Made by a program: the position numbers and the translations under genes
Part shown: in pieces, positions 12,048 through 24,306 of the stretch
Layout of the letters: each line of letters opens with the position of its first letter
Numbering within the stretch: position 1 is the first letter of the stretch
From: Siniperca chuatsi
Taxonomy: Eukaryota; Chordata; Actinopteri; Centrarchiformes; Sinipercidae
DNA length: 64,000 bases
Assembly (NCBI RefSeq): GCF_020085105.1
Contig: NC_058052.1
Location: 21,829,733 to 21,893,732, forward strand
Direction of reading: 5' to 3'
Notes under the pieces: model-generated
Seen by the model: the letters and a program-made list of their open reading frames with translations, nothing else
What the model was told of the DNA's origin: nothing
Database searches by the model: none

Positions 12048-13163
12048 CTGGAGCAGAAGAAATCGATGACATATGACAGATCAGTGGAAGCACTTCAAAC
12101 ATAACAAAACTCTCAGTTACATTTGTGCGTCACGGGGGAAAGTGAATGGCTGTGCGCTGAACTTGTAAGGGCATGAATTAATCACATACACCTAAAGAGA
12201 GGGGAAAATAAGTCGCACGGATAATTAACACATTCTGATATTCTGAGTATGAGACGTGAGAAGAGGTCCTGGCTACTAGCGCTTGGCAGGGGAGGGAGAG
12301 GGCTTTGTCATTAGCGCACAGGCAGAAACGTGAGTAGGGCTACAGGAGAATGAAGCCACTGAGAGGTAGAATTAACGCTCAGCCTGGCGGCATTTTTGCA
12401 CAGACGCCTCCTTTAAACTCGTGCTGTCTGCTGTATTGGTAGGTGGAGCGGCTCTATAAACCACACGCACAGATTAGATGTTACAAAAGTGGCCAGGATG
12501 TACACTATAACCCATGCGTCCTGTCACGTTTTAATCCTGAATGCAGGAGGGGTATAGCGCATAGCCAACATGTACAACCGCCACAGTCTTGTTTGCATCA
12601 AAGCCTTATTCATTTTAGGGTTTTTTTTGTGTGGCTTGACATATACAAGTAGCCTTGCAGTCTGCTTAGAAATGCACAAAAACAGAGCTGAATGATTGAG
12701 CAGGAGCCCGAGGATGCCACCAGGCAACGGGTCCGTGCAGACGAGTTTTCGACGCGTGCTACCTGCGGATAAATTAACAAACAAGTTGGTCCTATAGGCG
12801 AATGTTTCACACCTTTTCTGTTACAAAGAGAGCAATAATGGTGCTATACACCTTTAAATGCGCATTCAGGATTAAACACACGCCTCTGTAGCGCTAACAT
12901 AAACCTGCCTACAGCTTATTGTTGCTTAGGTGGTTCTCCTACCCTTCCCTGTTTTTGACAGCCCGTCTCCTGCTTGTCAACACTTAAGTAAACGCGCACA
13001 ATGGCAGCAGAGAGGAGAAAAACGTGCAAACACACACACACACACACACACAGAGACTGAATGCAACAAGGGCAGCAGAGGTGTTGGCGGTCGCTTACTT
13101 TCCGAGTTCCTCGTACAGCTGATATTCGTCTGTGAATCTGGTCGAGGTTACAACTGTAGCCAT
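11953..13163 (-). CDS. camk2g: Calcium/calmodulin-dependent protein kinase II, probably gamma; first two coding exons only
   Basis: This is the N-terminus of a CaMKII subunit, a cytosolic Ser/Thr kinase that assembles into dodecamers and decodes calcium signals. Two coding exons are visible: 13099-13163 (65 nt) and 11953-12047 (95 nt). They encode 53 residues, starting [20 protein letters not shown], then the glycine-rich ATP loop GKGAFSVV and the VxK-type stretch [15 protein letters not shown] with the ATP-binding lysine. The ATG has a good context (A at -3, G at +4). Both donors are GTAAG and the acceptor is CAG. The 95-nt second exon matches, from memory, the family's usual size. I looked for the next exon (DHQKLERE...) through position 1 and did not find it, so intron 2 exceeds 11.9 kb and the rest of the gene lies to the left. 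The residues VKKSTGQ and the synpo2l/myoz1 neighbours favour gamma. camk2a, b or d cannot be excluded from 53 residues alone. Confidence 0.88.
12048..13098 (-). other. camk2g: camk2g intron 1
   Basis: This 1.05-kb intron has a GTAAGC donor and a CAG acceptor. It contains a short CA tract at 13031-13052 and is richer in CpG than intron 2, as is common next to a promoter. Nothing else was recognised. Confidence 0.7.
13031..13052. repeat. (CA)n microsatellite
   Basis: 11 CA units in camk2g intron 1, close to the exon 1 donor. Confidence 0.9.
13099..13163 (-). CDS. camk2g: camk2g coding exon 1
   Basis: This exon encodes 21 codons plus two bases (AA) of a split lysine codon. The donor on the minus strand is AA|GTAAGC. 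The 5' leader continues to the right of 13163 into GC-rich DNA. Confidence 0.88.
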
Positions 13164-13400
13164 GTTGACTGAAGTGACTGGGAGAGGGGAGGATTCGGCT
13201 CGCGCTTCAGTGGCCGCCTCGCGCAGGTTTCGGGAGGAGAACTCGTGAAGGCAGAGAGGGGGAAGAGTGGCTCGAGCTCAGAGAGAGGGGCAGGGAGTGG
13301 GAGGGGAGGGGGGAGGAGAGCGGTGAGCCGAGCCGTAGTAACAAAGATCCTCTATTGAGATAATGAGTCACTCTGTGTTTTAAAAAAAAATAAATGAAAA
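13164..13400 (-). promoter_or_regulatory. camk2g: Candidate camk2g promoter and 5' leader, GC-rich
   Basis: Directly upstream of the start codon the base composition turns GC-rich, with several CpGs and runs of GGGAGGGG-type G tracts, unlike the AT-rich surroundings. A perfect AP-1-type heptamer, TGAGTCA, sits near 13365. No TATA box is evident. This fits a CpG-type promoter of a broadly expressed gene. The start site itself cannot be placed by eye. Confidence 0.5.
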
Positions 13401-13507
13401 TAAAAACTGGTCTGCAAAATACTACAATACTATGCCTGGCCTGATGTAAAATTTTGGGGTTATGACATTTTCTATTTCATCCTTTATTTTTATAATGTAT
13501 TTTACTT

Positions 13508-13665
13508 CAGAATCAGCTTCATTGGCCAAGTATGTCTACACATGCAAGGAATTTGACTCCTGCACATACAGCTAAAAACAAAAGCTGAGCAAAGATAGGT
13601 GAATCAGAATCAGGTTTATTGCCAAGTAGGTTTTCACATACAAGGATTTTGCCTTGGTATTTTGG
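13508..13665 (-). mobile_element. Two LINE 3'-tail fragments
   Basis: CAGAATCAGCTTCATTGGCC with ACATGCAAGGAATTTGACTC (13508-13560), and GAATCAGAATCAGGTTTATT with ACATACAAGGATTTTGCCTT (13601-13665), are two variants of a tail that I recall from fish LINE/SINE elements. They lie about 40 bp apart. Confidence 0.5.
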
Positions 13666-13982
13666 TAAACATAGTAAGAGAAAATAAAAATAAAAAGCAA
13701 GTAGTCGTACTGCAAAAGTCAAGAATCATAGATAATCATAGAATAGAAACATTATAATCAAAAATATGAAAATATATTTTAAAAAATATGTAAAAATGAA
13801 CATAGAACTATTATGCAAATACAAATAGGTGAAAAATGTAAATATATATATAAAAAGAGACAATGACCAACACCATAGCCTACATTATCTATTGTATGTC
13901 TAATGTTACTTTGAACTCATCTTGAAGTTGGTGAAATAAGATAGTAGTGTGTGCATTTTATTGGACAAATAAATAATTTCAC

Positions 13983-14160
13983 CTGATGGGGACACTAGAG
14001 GAAAAGTCAATGCATCACCAAAGTTATTACAATTCATTCACGGGGTACATTAATGTATGCACCAAATTCCATGACTATCCATCCAATAGTTGTTATTTCA
14101 GTCTGAACCAAGGTGGTGGACCAACCGACCCTAGAGCCATGCTGCTAACAAGTCTTTAAT
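13983..14160 (-). repeat. Fragment of an abundant teleost mosaic repeat
   Basis: Read on the minus strand it has TTGGTCCACCACCTTGGTTC and a variant of the block AACTATTGGATGGATTGCCA. Related pieces in this window lie at 20195-20520, 36230-36386 and 37372-37650. Confidence 0.5.
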
Positions 14161-14269
14161 ATAGGCTTCTGATATTTTTTGTCCACCCTACTATTTTCAT
14201 ACATGGGACTGATCTTGGGCTCATCAGCCCAGGAGACTACTGTTCCACATTGCCCTTCCCTTTAGCTTT

Positions 14270-14650
14270 TCATTTGGTAGTTTTCCAATCATCTTGGCAG
14301 TGTTTTCCATGTATTTTTTGACTCAGTGACTGTGGTGTCTCCCCCCTGGGTGTGGGAGTGAGGTGACACTCGTCTTCCCCTGTATTATACCAGAAATAAT
14401 GGCAGAGTGAGACGTCTTTCTGCTTTCTCCTCTCTGGCAGTAGTGGTAGAGGTGGGATGTAAGCCACGCGAGATCTTTTCTGGTGTACCAGGATCTGCAG
14501 ATCCAGGTTCAGTTTCACCATCTCTGCCTTCCATTTTCGATGTATATGCTCAAAGGTAAAGCTGGCACCAGAGCAGCTGATAAGAGCAGCATCCTTCGAG
14601 TACCAAGTCGTGTAGTGAGACGCGATGCCGCAATATTTTAATATTGGCAC
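14270..14650 (-). other. Unrecognised 126-codon open frame
   Basis: This uninterrupted minus-strand frame has no low-complexity explanation and ordinary amino-acid composition, but I recognise no domain in it. It lies 1.1 kb upstream of camk2g exon 1 between repeat fragments. No convincing splice partners or promoter were found. It is most likely chance or an old repeat. I do not claim it as a gene. Confidence 0.15.
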
Positions 14651-17600
14651 AGAGCAATGAGCTGCATGCCTACTGTATTATGGTTTTCATTTCCTAAACT
14701 GAGCTTCCCATAAAAAGGGGATTCAGTCACAGCTCAAAATGTGGCACCAGCAACGCATCATGATTCATTATTTGGATTTGTTTCACACCTTCCTACTATA
14801 AATCATTTTATAAATCATATTCAACAACGAAAGTCTTATGTAACAGGCACCTTGCAGTTAATACAAATCCTTTTACAAACTCCTGCTAAAAAAACAAATA
14901 TATATATTTCTTTTTCACTTTTTTTTCTTTAGTTTTGCAGTTTTTAACACGGAAGCCTTTCCAGCATTGGCATACACTGCCTATGTGCTTCTGAATCCTT
15001 TGTTGGTAATGCCATTTTGTCTTGAAACAGAAACAGAAAAGATTAATTGAAATGTGGCATTTTGTCTGAGGTTATTTAAAGGCTTTTGACACGTCTGGGG
15101 ACAAGATTTTACACGTGTTCTTCAGTTTCCACATCTGAGAAGCACTTTAATGTCTGAGATTAATTTTAGGGCACAGCTAGAGCTTAAAAATGTCAAAATA
15201 ACACATCAATGACCTTCTTACTATTCACCTATAATGTCCTGTCACTGTGAAATCACACTGTGTTATCCTTAAGGCTGTTTCCCTGTGACAGTGCATTTGC
15301 ATATAGGCTATCACCTTCACAGCTAAATGTACATGCCTTCCTTTGTGTCTTTTAACACTGCTGCTACCCGTCTGCCTTCATACTGCTGACAAAGCTTCTT
15401 CATGAATACCACAAATCAATTCAATTCAATTCAATTCTTTACCTTTTCACCATCATAACTAAATACAAAAGAGAGACAAAAATCAGTGTTCAGAGAGCCT
15501 TGATAGCAGAGACCTGATTACCTCTAGTTTATCATCTGGACCAGCCAGTAGTGATCTGCTTCGATCAGACTCATATGCAGTTTTATGGGTTTTAACTATA
15601 AGCCGGAGCATCACTCTATAAGAGACAGGGAATTATATGTGTTATGTAATGGCCTGCTGCACTGTAAAGGTTTATCTGAGCTTTCATGAATATCTCGTGA
15701 GAGGTATTAATATACCCTCTTGGCACCATGTTTAAGTACGGATGTGTTTGTGGGTGATTACAGCTGCACACACTCCAGGAAGGTACAGTAATGTGACAAG
15801 CTTACATTAGCAACAAATGTTTTGTTGCTCAGAATCATATAACATTTCTTTTTTATTTAGATGATGCATTGATTAATCTACATATGTTTCTTTAGTCCTA
15901 CATGATGGAAAAGCATATAGTTGAGGTTCACTCGAGTTCATTGTTCACCTTAGAAAAAGCAGCTGAGAAAACAATACACAAGATCCATTTAGTAGCTGTT
16001 CTGGAGCATTTCGGTCATACCACATGATCTTCATCAGAGATGCCCAGATTGCATGGAATTGTAGAGTACTTTAAAGCTGCTCTAATTAATATTTGAATAT
16101 TAACAATGGGTCAGATGACTACCTGTAATGTGAAAGGTGTTGCTGGTGATGAAAAAAACTGGTTATTGTACTTTCCATAATAATAGTAGTATAACAAAAA
16201 ATAGAAATGCTTTGTGTGCTATGTGTGATATGCATGCATTTACCCTACTTAAAATCATTTCCAATTTCCTTATAGATACTGTACCTGAGCTCTGTGCTTT
16301 ACTGTCTTGTCTTCGACTGATATTCAATAGTGTCCTTTTAAAAATTGAACTGTCAATATGACATGTTAACATAATACCTGAAAAAATTAATTTGGCTTTA
16401 AATTTTGTCAGCCCTGAGTATTGTCTGCAGATATTGCTTTCAGGCTACATACAGCCCCAACAACCATCAGCATACAGCATCCTGTACTGTATGTAAGGTA
16501 GCCTGAGAGGCAAAACCCAGGGCCAAAAAAGTATGCAAAGCACTTGCTGCTACTTGTTAAGCTCATTCCTTTGAGCACAGGGTAATAACTGAAGGGACTC
16601 AGACTACTGTATCAACATTTTTATCAACTCACATCTTCTCTCATCTGGACTGTACTGGCTGGACAGTAAGAGGACAATGTTAAGAAAATAACCTGAAACT
16701 ATAAAAGTGAGGGGAACAAAAATAGGATTTTGAAAAGTGAGGGGGACATGCCCCCAGTTTATTATATTCAATACTATTACAAAACCATATGGCACTATTT
16801 GTGGTTCTTTACATACAGTATTTGCAATTCTATGTAGATCCATTTTGGAAACAATGAACCACTTAGTAACCACAGAACCAGAGGACTGTCAATGTGACCA
16901 AGGACTCAGGCCGTTCCTCACCTGTCCACTAGTCGCCCCATTAAGTTTTCCCACCACTGTCAATCACCTGGTGATTTGCCACCTTCCTCCACAGCTGTTC
17001 TCAGTTCAGTCATTAGCTCCCTACTATAAATAGAAGGCTGTTCACCAGCTCTTGTTTGCCAACTCATTAATTTGCTATGTAGCCATTGTGTTCCTGCCAT
17101 TTCTGCCTGCTTGTCTGTTCAAGTACATAACCGTGTCCCCCTTTCTGAATACATTTCCTTTACAACCTTCTTTTTCTGCCTGTGTGTCTGCATTTTGGTC
17201 CTGTTCCCTGTTGCCAGCAGTAATGAAAGTTGACATGGACAATAGTTCTGACAGGTCAATATGCATATTCTCAATGAAACAGACAAACATTGGGAGACTT
17301 GTTCAGAAAATGTTCACAATATCATTTAATCCCAGAATGATGTTTCTAGCTCTTTGCTAAATAAAGCAGTACGATGCATTTAACATGTTCAATATGTGTA
17401 AATGCAAACTTGTGCATCTCCTTTCTCTTCTTTTATTCTCTGAATTGAGTGTATATCTGGAACAGTGTTTAGAGAGCATTGCTGGTGATTAATGAGTGTT
17501 TGCAGTGAGCACATGAGCAGTGCGACCAGTTTCTGCCATAATTACAGGGAGCCGCTCTGCTATGAAAGCCTAATTAGCAAGGGTGCAGAGGTACTGTCGT

Positions 17601-17715
17601 ATTAATTGCTGAATTGCTTTGTTTCTCTGTGATGTGCCTGTTAAGCAAGTCTTGGACAGGCTGTGCAGTGGCAGGTTGAAGGGTGGGTGGTAACAGTGGG
17701 AACAGAGGTATAGAG

Positions 17716-18008
17716 CAGAGGTTCCCAACCTTTCAGACTTGTGACCCCTTAAAATGAACCAGTGTCTACTTGCAAACCCTTGTCACAAGTTGCAGATCCT
17801 GATGAGTTGGTGAACAATTTCACCAAAAAGTGGTTTCCCCTCTAATCTGTTTCATTTGAGTAGGCTAATTGTTAGAAGCCTAAAAATCTAAAGCTATCTG
17901 GTATTACATCAAAAAAAGCAAAGATTAGAAAAATATAATTTTGTTTCTTTTGCCCTTCTGTTAATCATCTTGCGACCCCCTTATCTTGTAACCCCTTGCA
18001 ACCACTGG
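17716..18008 (+). mobile_element. hAT-like repeat (CAGAGGTTCCCAACC family)
   Basis: The left end is CAGAGGTTCCCAACCTTTC and the right end, reverse complemented, is CAGTGGTTGCAAGGGGTTAC. The internal blocks TTGTGACCCCTTAAAATGA and TTGCGACCCCCTTATC are typical of this widespread fish family. No convincing target duplication was seen. Confidence 0.6.
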
Positions 18009-18675
18009 TGTGGTAGACCTCAGGAAGTAAAGGCAGGTTACAGGAGGTCAGTAGAGTGAAAAGGGAGAGAGGACTGAGGTCACGAGGGGGTTCTAGCAAT
18101 CTTGGGGGATTTCAAATTCTATTAAAAACATTTTAAAGCTGATTTCTAGTATTTTAGACCCATTATTTTTTAGTTAGACTACTTTTACACCACACAATCG
18201 GGTGGATTCAGTTTTACTCCACCGGAATGTAACTCCGTGTGTCTGTGTGGAGAGGGTTTTGAAACAACATTTGGACCTTCATGCTGTGAAATAAAACAGC
18301 AAGAGGAAGCAAGTTAAAAGGGATGGGGGGGTCAGGTGCATGGGAGGTAAAGTGAGGAAGTCAGAAGGACAGGGGAGGGGAAAAAACAGTGAGTCAAATA
18401 AAACTGGGATACAAAAATTCTGCATCTTCCTCCTCTCTAACCCATAAATACACAGGCTCAATAGGCTTCATTTTGGTGAGGTAATTGCCTCTCATTAGTA
18501 ATAATTCACTGTCCTGTCTTGTTTGGATAGCTCCTGCCTCATCACATGACCTTCATTATTTAACATTAGAAAAATAAACCCTCCAGCAGTGGGTGCATAG
18601 AGAGCCTACAGCTTCCAAAGACCACTGATACATTAGCATCGCTTGAGGATTATGCTAAATTTTATACATTAATTA

Positions 18676-18912
18676 TGGTGGTGGAAAATAAAGGAAGTAC
18701 TTTAACTCAACTACTGTACTTAAGTATAATTTCAAAGTATGTATACTTTACTTGAGTATATCCAATGTATGCTACTTTATATTTCCACTCCAATACATTT
18801 CAGAGGGAAATACTGTACTTTTTACTTCTCTACATTTATTTAACTGCTAGAGATACTGTTTACTTTGATTTTACAAACAAAACATACTATCAACTTATTA
18901 AATATGATGCAT
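18676..18912 (+). mobile_element. Abundant teleost repeat (GGTGGAAA...ACTTAAGTA family)
   Basis: The blocks CTACTGTACTTAAGTATAAT, TACTTTACTTGAGTAT, ACATTTCAGAGGGAAATACT and TACTTCTCTACATTTATTTA occur in this order in a repeat that I recall as very common in teleost genomes. Ends are approximate. Confidence 0.6.
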
Positions 18913-19298
18913 TTCTATGAATTAAAGGCCTTGCATACCCACACAGGTGTTTTCAGTTATGTTATTAAAGTTGTTAACTGTCCCACAACAAAACTAACAA
19001 AACATATTTTCTATCTTGCTGCACACAATGATAACTGTACAAATTATTATCTTGTGTGTATAAGATTAAAAAAACAAAATATAATCTCTCACTCTCTCAT
19101 GCTCTAACAGCTAGACCTCCTCGCAGTGATGATACTGTAACAGCAGTGTTGTGGAGCCATAGAGGCCGAAGGGGAGTGACTCATTCTGCAAGAATTTTTT
19201 CAGCTTGGCTCATGGCTGCTCTGCGTATCTTCGGAGAGCCTCTCCTCCCTCACACTGACCAGTGACATCACAAGACTTTTATGGTTTTGAGGTAGGCC

Positions 19299-19302
<4 letters not shown>

Positions 19303-19370
<68 letters not shown>
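19303..19370. repeat. (TG)34 microsatellite
   Basis: 34 perfect TG units, the longest perfect dinucleotide tract in the window. Confidence 0.96.
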
Positions 19371-19372
<2 letters not shown>

Positions 19373-19901
19373 TCAGGCAGTGACCACTGTCCTATCAGCT
19401 GCCGAGCTGCACTGAAACAGCTCATTGAATGTCATTAAGAAAAGCTTTTTTCAAGTTTTAACCTTAACAGTGTCTTTGTCTGTCTGTCAACAGTCATGTA
19501 GAGTAAACTAGAGTGGATCTATTACCTTTCTTTGCCAGTTATTGAATTGTCACATTGTTGCAAATAAGCATTTAATAGTATATCAGTGCTATTTCAGTGC
19601 TTAATGTGCTGCAATTTACGATGCAAGAGACTCTAGTAAATGTGTCCCAATCGAATCATTGATACCACTCGGTATTGCTGAATGAGTATAGAGAAAGGGC
19701 TGCATTTACTTTCAGTGTGGAACAGTAAGCCATATCTAGAGCACCGTGACCACCACAAGAAAATAAAAGTTGTATTTAAAACAGTGCCTATTGTGTTAAA
19801 CTTCACGACTTCACCAAAGAATCAGTTAGCCTTACCTTCAACTGATTATCCAACAGTGGATGTGACAGCTCCCTCCTACGTACTGGATAGCACTGTGTGT
19901 A

Positions 19902-19905
<4 letters not shown>

Positions 19906-19935
<30 letters not shown>
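19906..19935. repeat. (TG)15 microsatellite
   Basis: 15 perfect units. The adjoining open frames rich in Cys/Val or His/Thr are artefacts. Confidence 0.93.
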
Positions 19936-19936
<1 letters not shown>

Positions 19937-20194
19937 CACCTCCTCCGTGATTTATATCATCTGACGCTGCCTTATTTCTGCGGGCCATCACAGTATACTG
20001 GGAATCAGATGTGTGGGCTTGAAATGATTGTCTTTACCAATTTTCCACATGTATGGGACTCTGAAGGTCTCTGAGCAACAGTTCTACTGTTAACCCAAAG
20101 CAGTCTCATCAAATCTCATCACTGGAGTCTAGTTTTGGTGGTGTTTTCTCTGTGTTTGTTTGTTGCATGCACATATGGAGGAGGTCTAACTAGT

Positions 20195-20520
20195 CATTAA
20201 GATTCATCCCCAGGGACCATGAATGTCTGCATAAACTTTCATTGCAATCCATCCATTAGGTGTTGAGATAATTCATTCACCAAGCAACCGATCGATCGAC
20301 AGACCAACATCCATGGAGCCATACTGCTAGCATGGCTAAAAATTGTATAGTAGTAGATAGTAGTTGTTTCTTTTATCATGCACATAGGCAATGTCGGTCT
20401 GTCGGTCAGTCCAGCACTTTGGTGCAGAATGAATTATCTCAACAACTACTGGATGGATTGCAATGTAACTTTGTACAACCTTTGAGTAAATAAATTCAAA
20501 GTAGTTTCTGATGTTGCGTT
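20195..20520. repeat. Two mosaic-repeat fragments in opposite orientation
   Basis: At 20195-20335 the family reads on the minus strand (ATCCATCCATTAGGTGTTGA and GCCATACTGCTAGCATGGCT). At 20390-20520 it reads on the plus strand (TCAACAACTACTGGATGGAT). The two pieces face each other. Confidence 0.5.
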
Positions 20521-20817
20521 TCTATTTTGTCTCCTTACAACTGTCGTACCCATTAATAGAGAGAGTCTTTGCTAAACAGTGAAACACCAACCGTGCGAAA
20601 AAGTGTGTTCCTAACAGCCAGCCTCTCTCTTTTTGGATGGCAGTTACAGGTTGCTGCAGAGTGTGTCCTGTAACTTTAAAATGACAGATTCAGTTTGTAA
20701 TAGTCAGTGTATCCTTTCTGGCTCTTGCAAATCAAGTGCAAATGTCCTTGACCAAGACACCAAAGCCCAACCTGCTCCAGGGCTCCTGGCATTGCACCAC
20801 ACTTGTCTTTACTTTCA

Positions 20818-20869
20818 ATAATAATAATAATCATTAATAGAAGTAGCAGTAGTAGTAGTAGTAGTATCA
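20818..20869. repeat. ATA/AGT trinucleotide tract
   Basis: A short run of AATAATAAT is followed by six AGT units. It explains the Leu- and Ile-rich frame on the minus strand. Confidence 0.8.
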
Positions 20870-22319
20870 AATTGTTACAAATAGAAGTATAATGTGTGAA
20901 AAGCTTTCCTTGATATAGGATGCAAACATAAAACAAAAGAAGGTAAAAAGAAAACTATGAAGCTGTTTGACTTAATTTTTATCATTATCATTCCCTAAAG
21001 ATGGTTTTGGTTCATAAAATACAGCTGCAACACTCACTTGGCCGATGCAATACCAAGTTGAGTTTTCTGATATATTTTCAGGATAATCTTTAGTGATATC
21101 CCATATTTTTCTTATTGTCAACAAATCCCATGAAAACACCCAAACCAACAATGAATTGATCCTACTTACCAGTATTGTCTGTGTGGCCAAACCCTGATAG
21201 CCTATTGTGCCATTTTTGTCTATAAATTATTAAAAACACATCAATGAGCCACACAGTCGCACTGGGGATATGTTCCTTCATTACAATGAACATGGGCATC
21301 GTTAGTTTTAAGTCGATCTCACATTCACCGTCCTGGTGCTGTAAATACTCATTAGCTCACCAAATTTGAGCATGAAAATAGTCCCTGAGAGCCACAGTCA
21401 GGGTAGGGAAGTGAGAAAGTATTGAGATACAAAGTAATGCATTTTGGTCTAATGGGATTTGTTGACAATAACAAAAGCCTTATCCTTTAAACTTGAAGAT
21501 GTTCCAACTTTCACTTTATCTTTACTATAATTAGTTGGTGTGTGTTATGTATGCAGTGAGGCTTTTTCACTAAACAAGACATTTTAATCTGATCTACAAG
21601 CACTTCATACACTGCAGCCCCTGGGGAACTCTCTTCCCTCCTCCACTCTTTTTATTTAACTGTACGCCACAGAGCTCTGAGCAAAACATGGCTAACACTT
21701 CTAACTCGATCTTCCAAATGAGCACAAACAAGTGAGTAGGATGAGGAGGAAAATGAGAAAGAAAGACAAGGGGGGGGGTGAGCAAAGAGCTGAGGGATAA
21801 ATGGAGGGAGGGAGGGTGACAGGGAGGGAGGAGGAGGCAAGTGGGGAAGAAATAGTGAAGAAGGTAAGCTGAATATTCATTATCAGGCCACTGGGGAGAA
21901 ATCTAAAGCCCTGTTGCTACTGTGTGTGGGATTGTTGCTGACACTCACACCCAAAAACACTTATACATCTACACACACACTCAGATTAAGACACCTAAAG
22001 GATGGGGTCAACTAATGAGCTGCTGCATACAGTACCTATAAATGTTGATGCTGTTTGCTGTGGTACATGTTGTATGAGACCAAGCAGTACCACCTCTGAT
22101 CTATTCCTATCAAGCTACATCAGCAGCACAGCAGCAGCTTCACCAGCAGGCAGATACATCGCATCTGATCAGACAGCATGAGCCTAAACTATGGCTTCCC
22201 CAGCCCAGTATCCCTCAGAGTTACGTCCATATTGGTTGATTCTGCACCTCACGATTTAGGTCCATTGCCAATGTTCAGTGCCAACACAGGATGTATTGTG
22301 CCCTTGTAGTGAGATGGGG

Positions 22320-22400
22320 GTGATGGGTGATGGATGGGCGTGTAGCACATCTGACTTTGATGCAGGAGATCAGAGTTTGCATCCTGTCACAGACCTGCAA
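22320..22400 (+). repeat. Possible tRNA-derived SINE fragment
   Basis: GTAGCACATCTGACTTTGAT, then GCAGGAGATCAGAGTTTGCA and TCCTGTC, resemble a decayed tRNA head with a degenerate B box. There is no clear tail or target duplication. Confidence 0.3.
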
Positions 22401-23922
22401 TTAATATTTTTTTAACCATTACCATAATGTTTAAACCTAAGAGTAACCCACTGATTTAGCATTCCACTCCTACAACGTTGTTTTTTAGAAAAAGGATCAA
22501 ACTTGATGCAACAGAACCAGAAATATAATCTTTTTTATTCCATGCATTCTTCTTCCTTGTCAAAACCTGGTGCCTACATAACCCACAATGCAACGTGGCC
22601 ACAGACAGTTCAGTCAGAGATTTGGGTGTATTATGCTAGTAGCAGCTAATGTAGCCTTGAGCCGCTAGCCTCAAGTAGAGATGAGGAGCGGGCTACAGAG
22701 GTCTGGTAAGCTCACTTCTTTCCACACCCTCTGATTTTTAAAAATTTCAAACTTGTAGTCTTCAGCCTCAACCAGCGATGACTCAAATGACATCACTTGA
22801 GTAATTTGATCAGATTTCACGCAGCTCCCTCTGGAGCCACTTTATACAACTTTTTTCCCATATGCGGTAGTACCCCCCTAACCCCTAACACTTATAAACA
22901 GACTTTGATGCGTAAAATCGGTGGAGTTCTCCTTTGTGTTTAATTGCCTAGCTAAGCCTAACCATTCCCTAACCACATATTATTTGTCATATGCAAGCAG
23001 ATACAGAGGTACATTTACCACAGAGGTACCAATTTAACATTCTCTATTTTCCTTATAATCAGTACCAAATTACATTGTTCATGCCAGGAAACATCTTGTA
23101 AATTGTTAGGAAATTTACGGACCTGTAAAATAAAGCTGGCTTTTTCTGAGTGCCAAACAGGTTTGGTCCATGACTTTCTGCAGAGATTGTGTCATGAGAT
23201 GATTGATTTTTTTGCATTCATGATTTTATTTGGATCCTTTGAATCAGTTTTCCAGCATTTTATAACACAGTAGATGAGTTAAGTAACATTTAAAAGTCCA
23301 GAAAAGACTGATAGTGTCAGCTACTGAGCTTTTGTTGGTTAGTAACTGCTGCAGGGACTGGACATTGTGTGGTGGTCAGAGGTCTTTCAAAGGCAGCAGC
23401 GTGTGCTACAGTATGAGCAGAAATTAATCTGTATAAACCCTAAGAACAAAAGAACAAGGTGACATTTGACAAAAACAACCCCCGTGGGTGTCTTTTTGTC
23501 ATCCTTAAAGGGTCCTCTTGGATGATTAGGAGATGAGACATCGAGAGGTCACCGTCCGTGCCTTTCTTCCTCTTCCCGTCACTTCAGGCCTCACTTCCAC
23601 ATGCACGCACTCTATCTGTATTAATCAAACTATTCATGAATACAGGCATACATGCACAATGACACACACATTGCTCCCTACACAGTCCAACGACGGCCCA
23701 AAGTCACCCTGCTACAGTTTGGCCGCAGGACAGTGAGTGAGTCAGCTTGCTCAGCCAGCCGCACAGCCCTGTCTGCTTTGTCTGTAAGGCTGCCTGTTTC
23801 TCTGCCGACCTTCAGTATTTGATTTTGGGTCTGTCTTGTCTATCTGACCTGCCTGCTTGTTTGCTGGTCTGTATTTTTGTTTGTCTCTGTCTCTCCCTTT
23901 CACTTCCTCCTGGTTTAAGGCG

Positions 23923-24270
23923 TCAGTATGCTTCAAATGAAGTCCTTGTCAGATCATCAAACAGCGTCTGAGACCGCCTACCCTCACAAATTTCTGATGT
24001 TCAGATTGGCTGCATCTCTAATTTTTGCAACTTTCCAAAATCGACAATACAACAAGCATGCTGACTGCTCTTTTTTTTCATTATTCACACAGCTACTTCT
24101 GTCACTTTTTGTGGGCACAGCCAAGGACAACACAGTGAATTCCTGTCAGGAATTTTATTTTTTTTTGCGCTGCCTTTGAGTGTGTCTGTATGGAACAGGT
24201 ATCAACACTTTTGCCTTCAGATATGTTCAGACGACATTCCGTACAACCTAGTTCGTTTGAAGCATACTGA
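23923..24270. mobile_element. MITE-like element with 20-bp inverted ends, at the 3' side of the sulfatase gene
   Basis: TCAGTATGCTTCAAATGAAG at 23923-23942 is matched in reverse at 24251-24270 (18 of 20 positions). The ends enclose about 300 bp of non-coding DNA. It begins only 36 bp past the sulfatase stop codon on that gene's strand and contains an AATAAA on the minus strand at 24154-24159. Confidence 0.5.
24154..24159 (-). terminator. Candidate polyadenylation signal of the sulfatase gene
   Basis: AATAAA on the minus strand, about 150 bases after the stop codon. It lies within the TIR element 23923-24270. Other signals may exist further on. Confidence 0.35.
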
Positions 24271-24306
24271 ACCCTTTAGTCCAATTAATGTTGCTAGACA
24301 AGACAC

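Larger units (their letters stand above)
13401..24306. other. Intergenic region between camk2g and the sulfatase
   Basis: No exon was recognised in these 10.9 kb. Identified pieces are LINE tails (13508-13665), mosaic repeat fragments (13983-14160, 20195-20520), a hAT-like repeat (17716-18008), another teleost repeat (18676-18912), two TG tracts, a TIR element (23923-24270) and a tRNA-like block near 22320-22400. An open frame of 126 codons at 14270-14650 is discussed separately. I see nothing beyond AT-rich unique-looking DNA in 14700-17700, 18020-18670, 20900-22280 and 22410-23900. Confidence 0.6.

Noticed and set aside
17024..17033. CTATAAATAG, a perfect MEF2-type site
   Set aside because: It is a single site far from any muscle gene. 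One 10-bp match is expected by chance in AT-rich DNA of this length.
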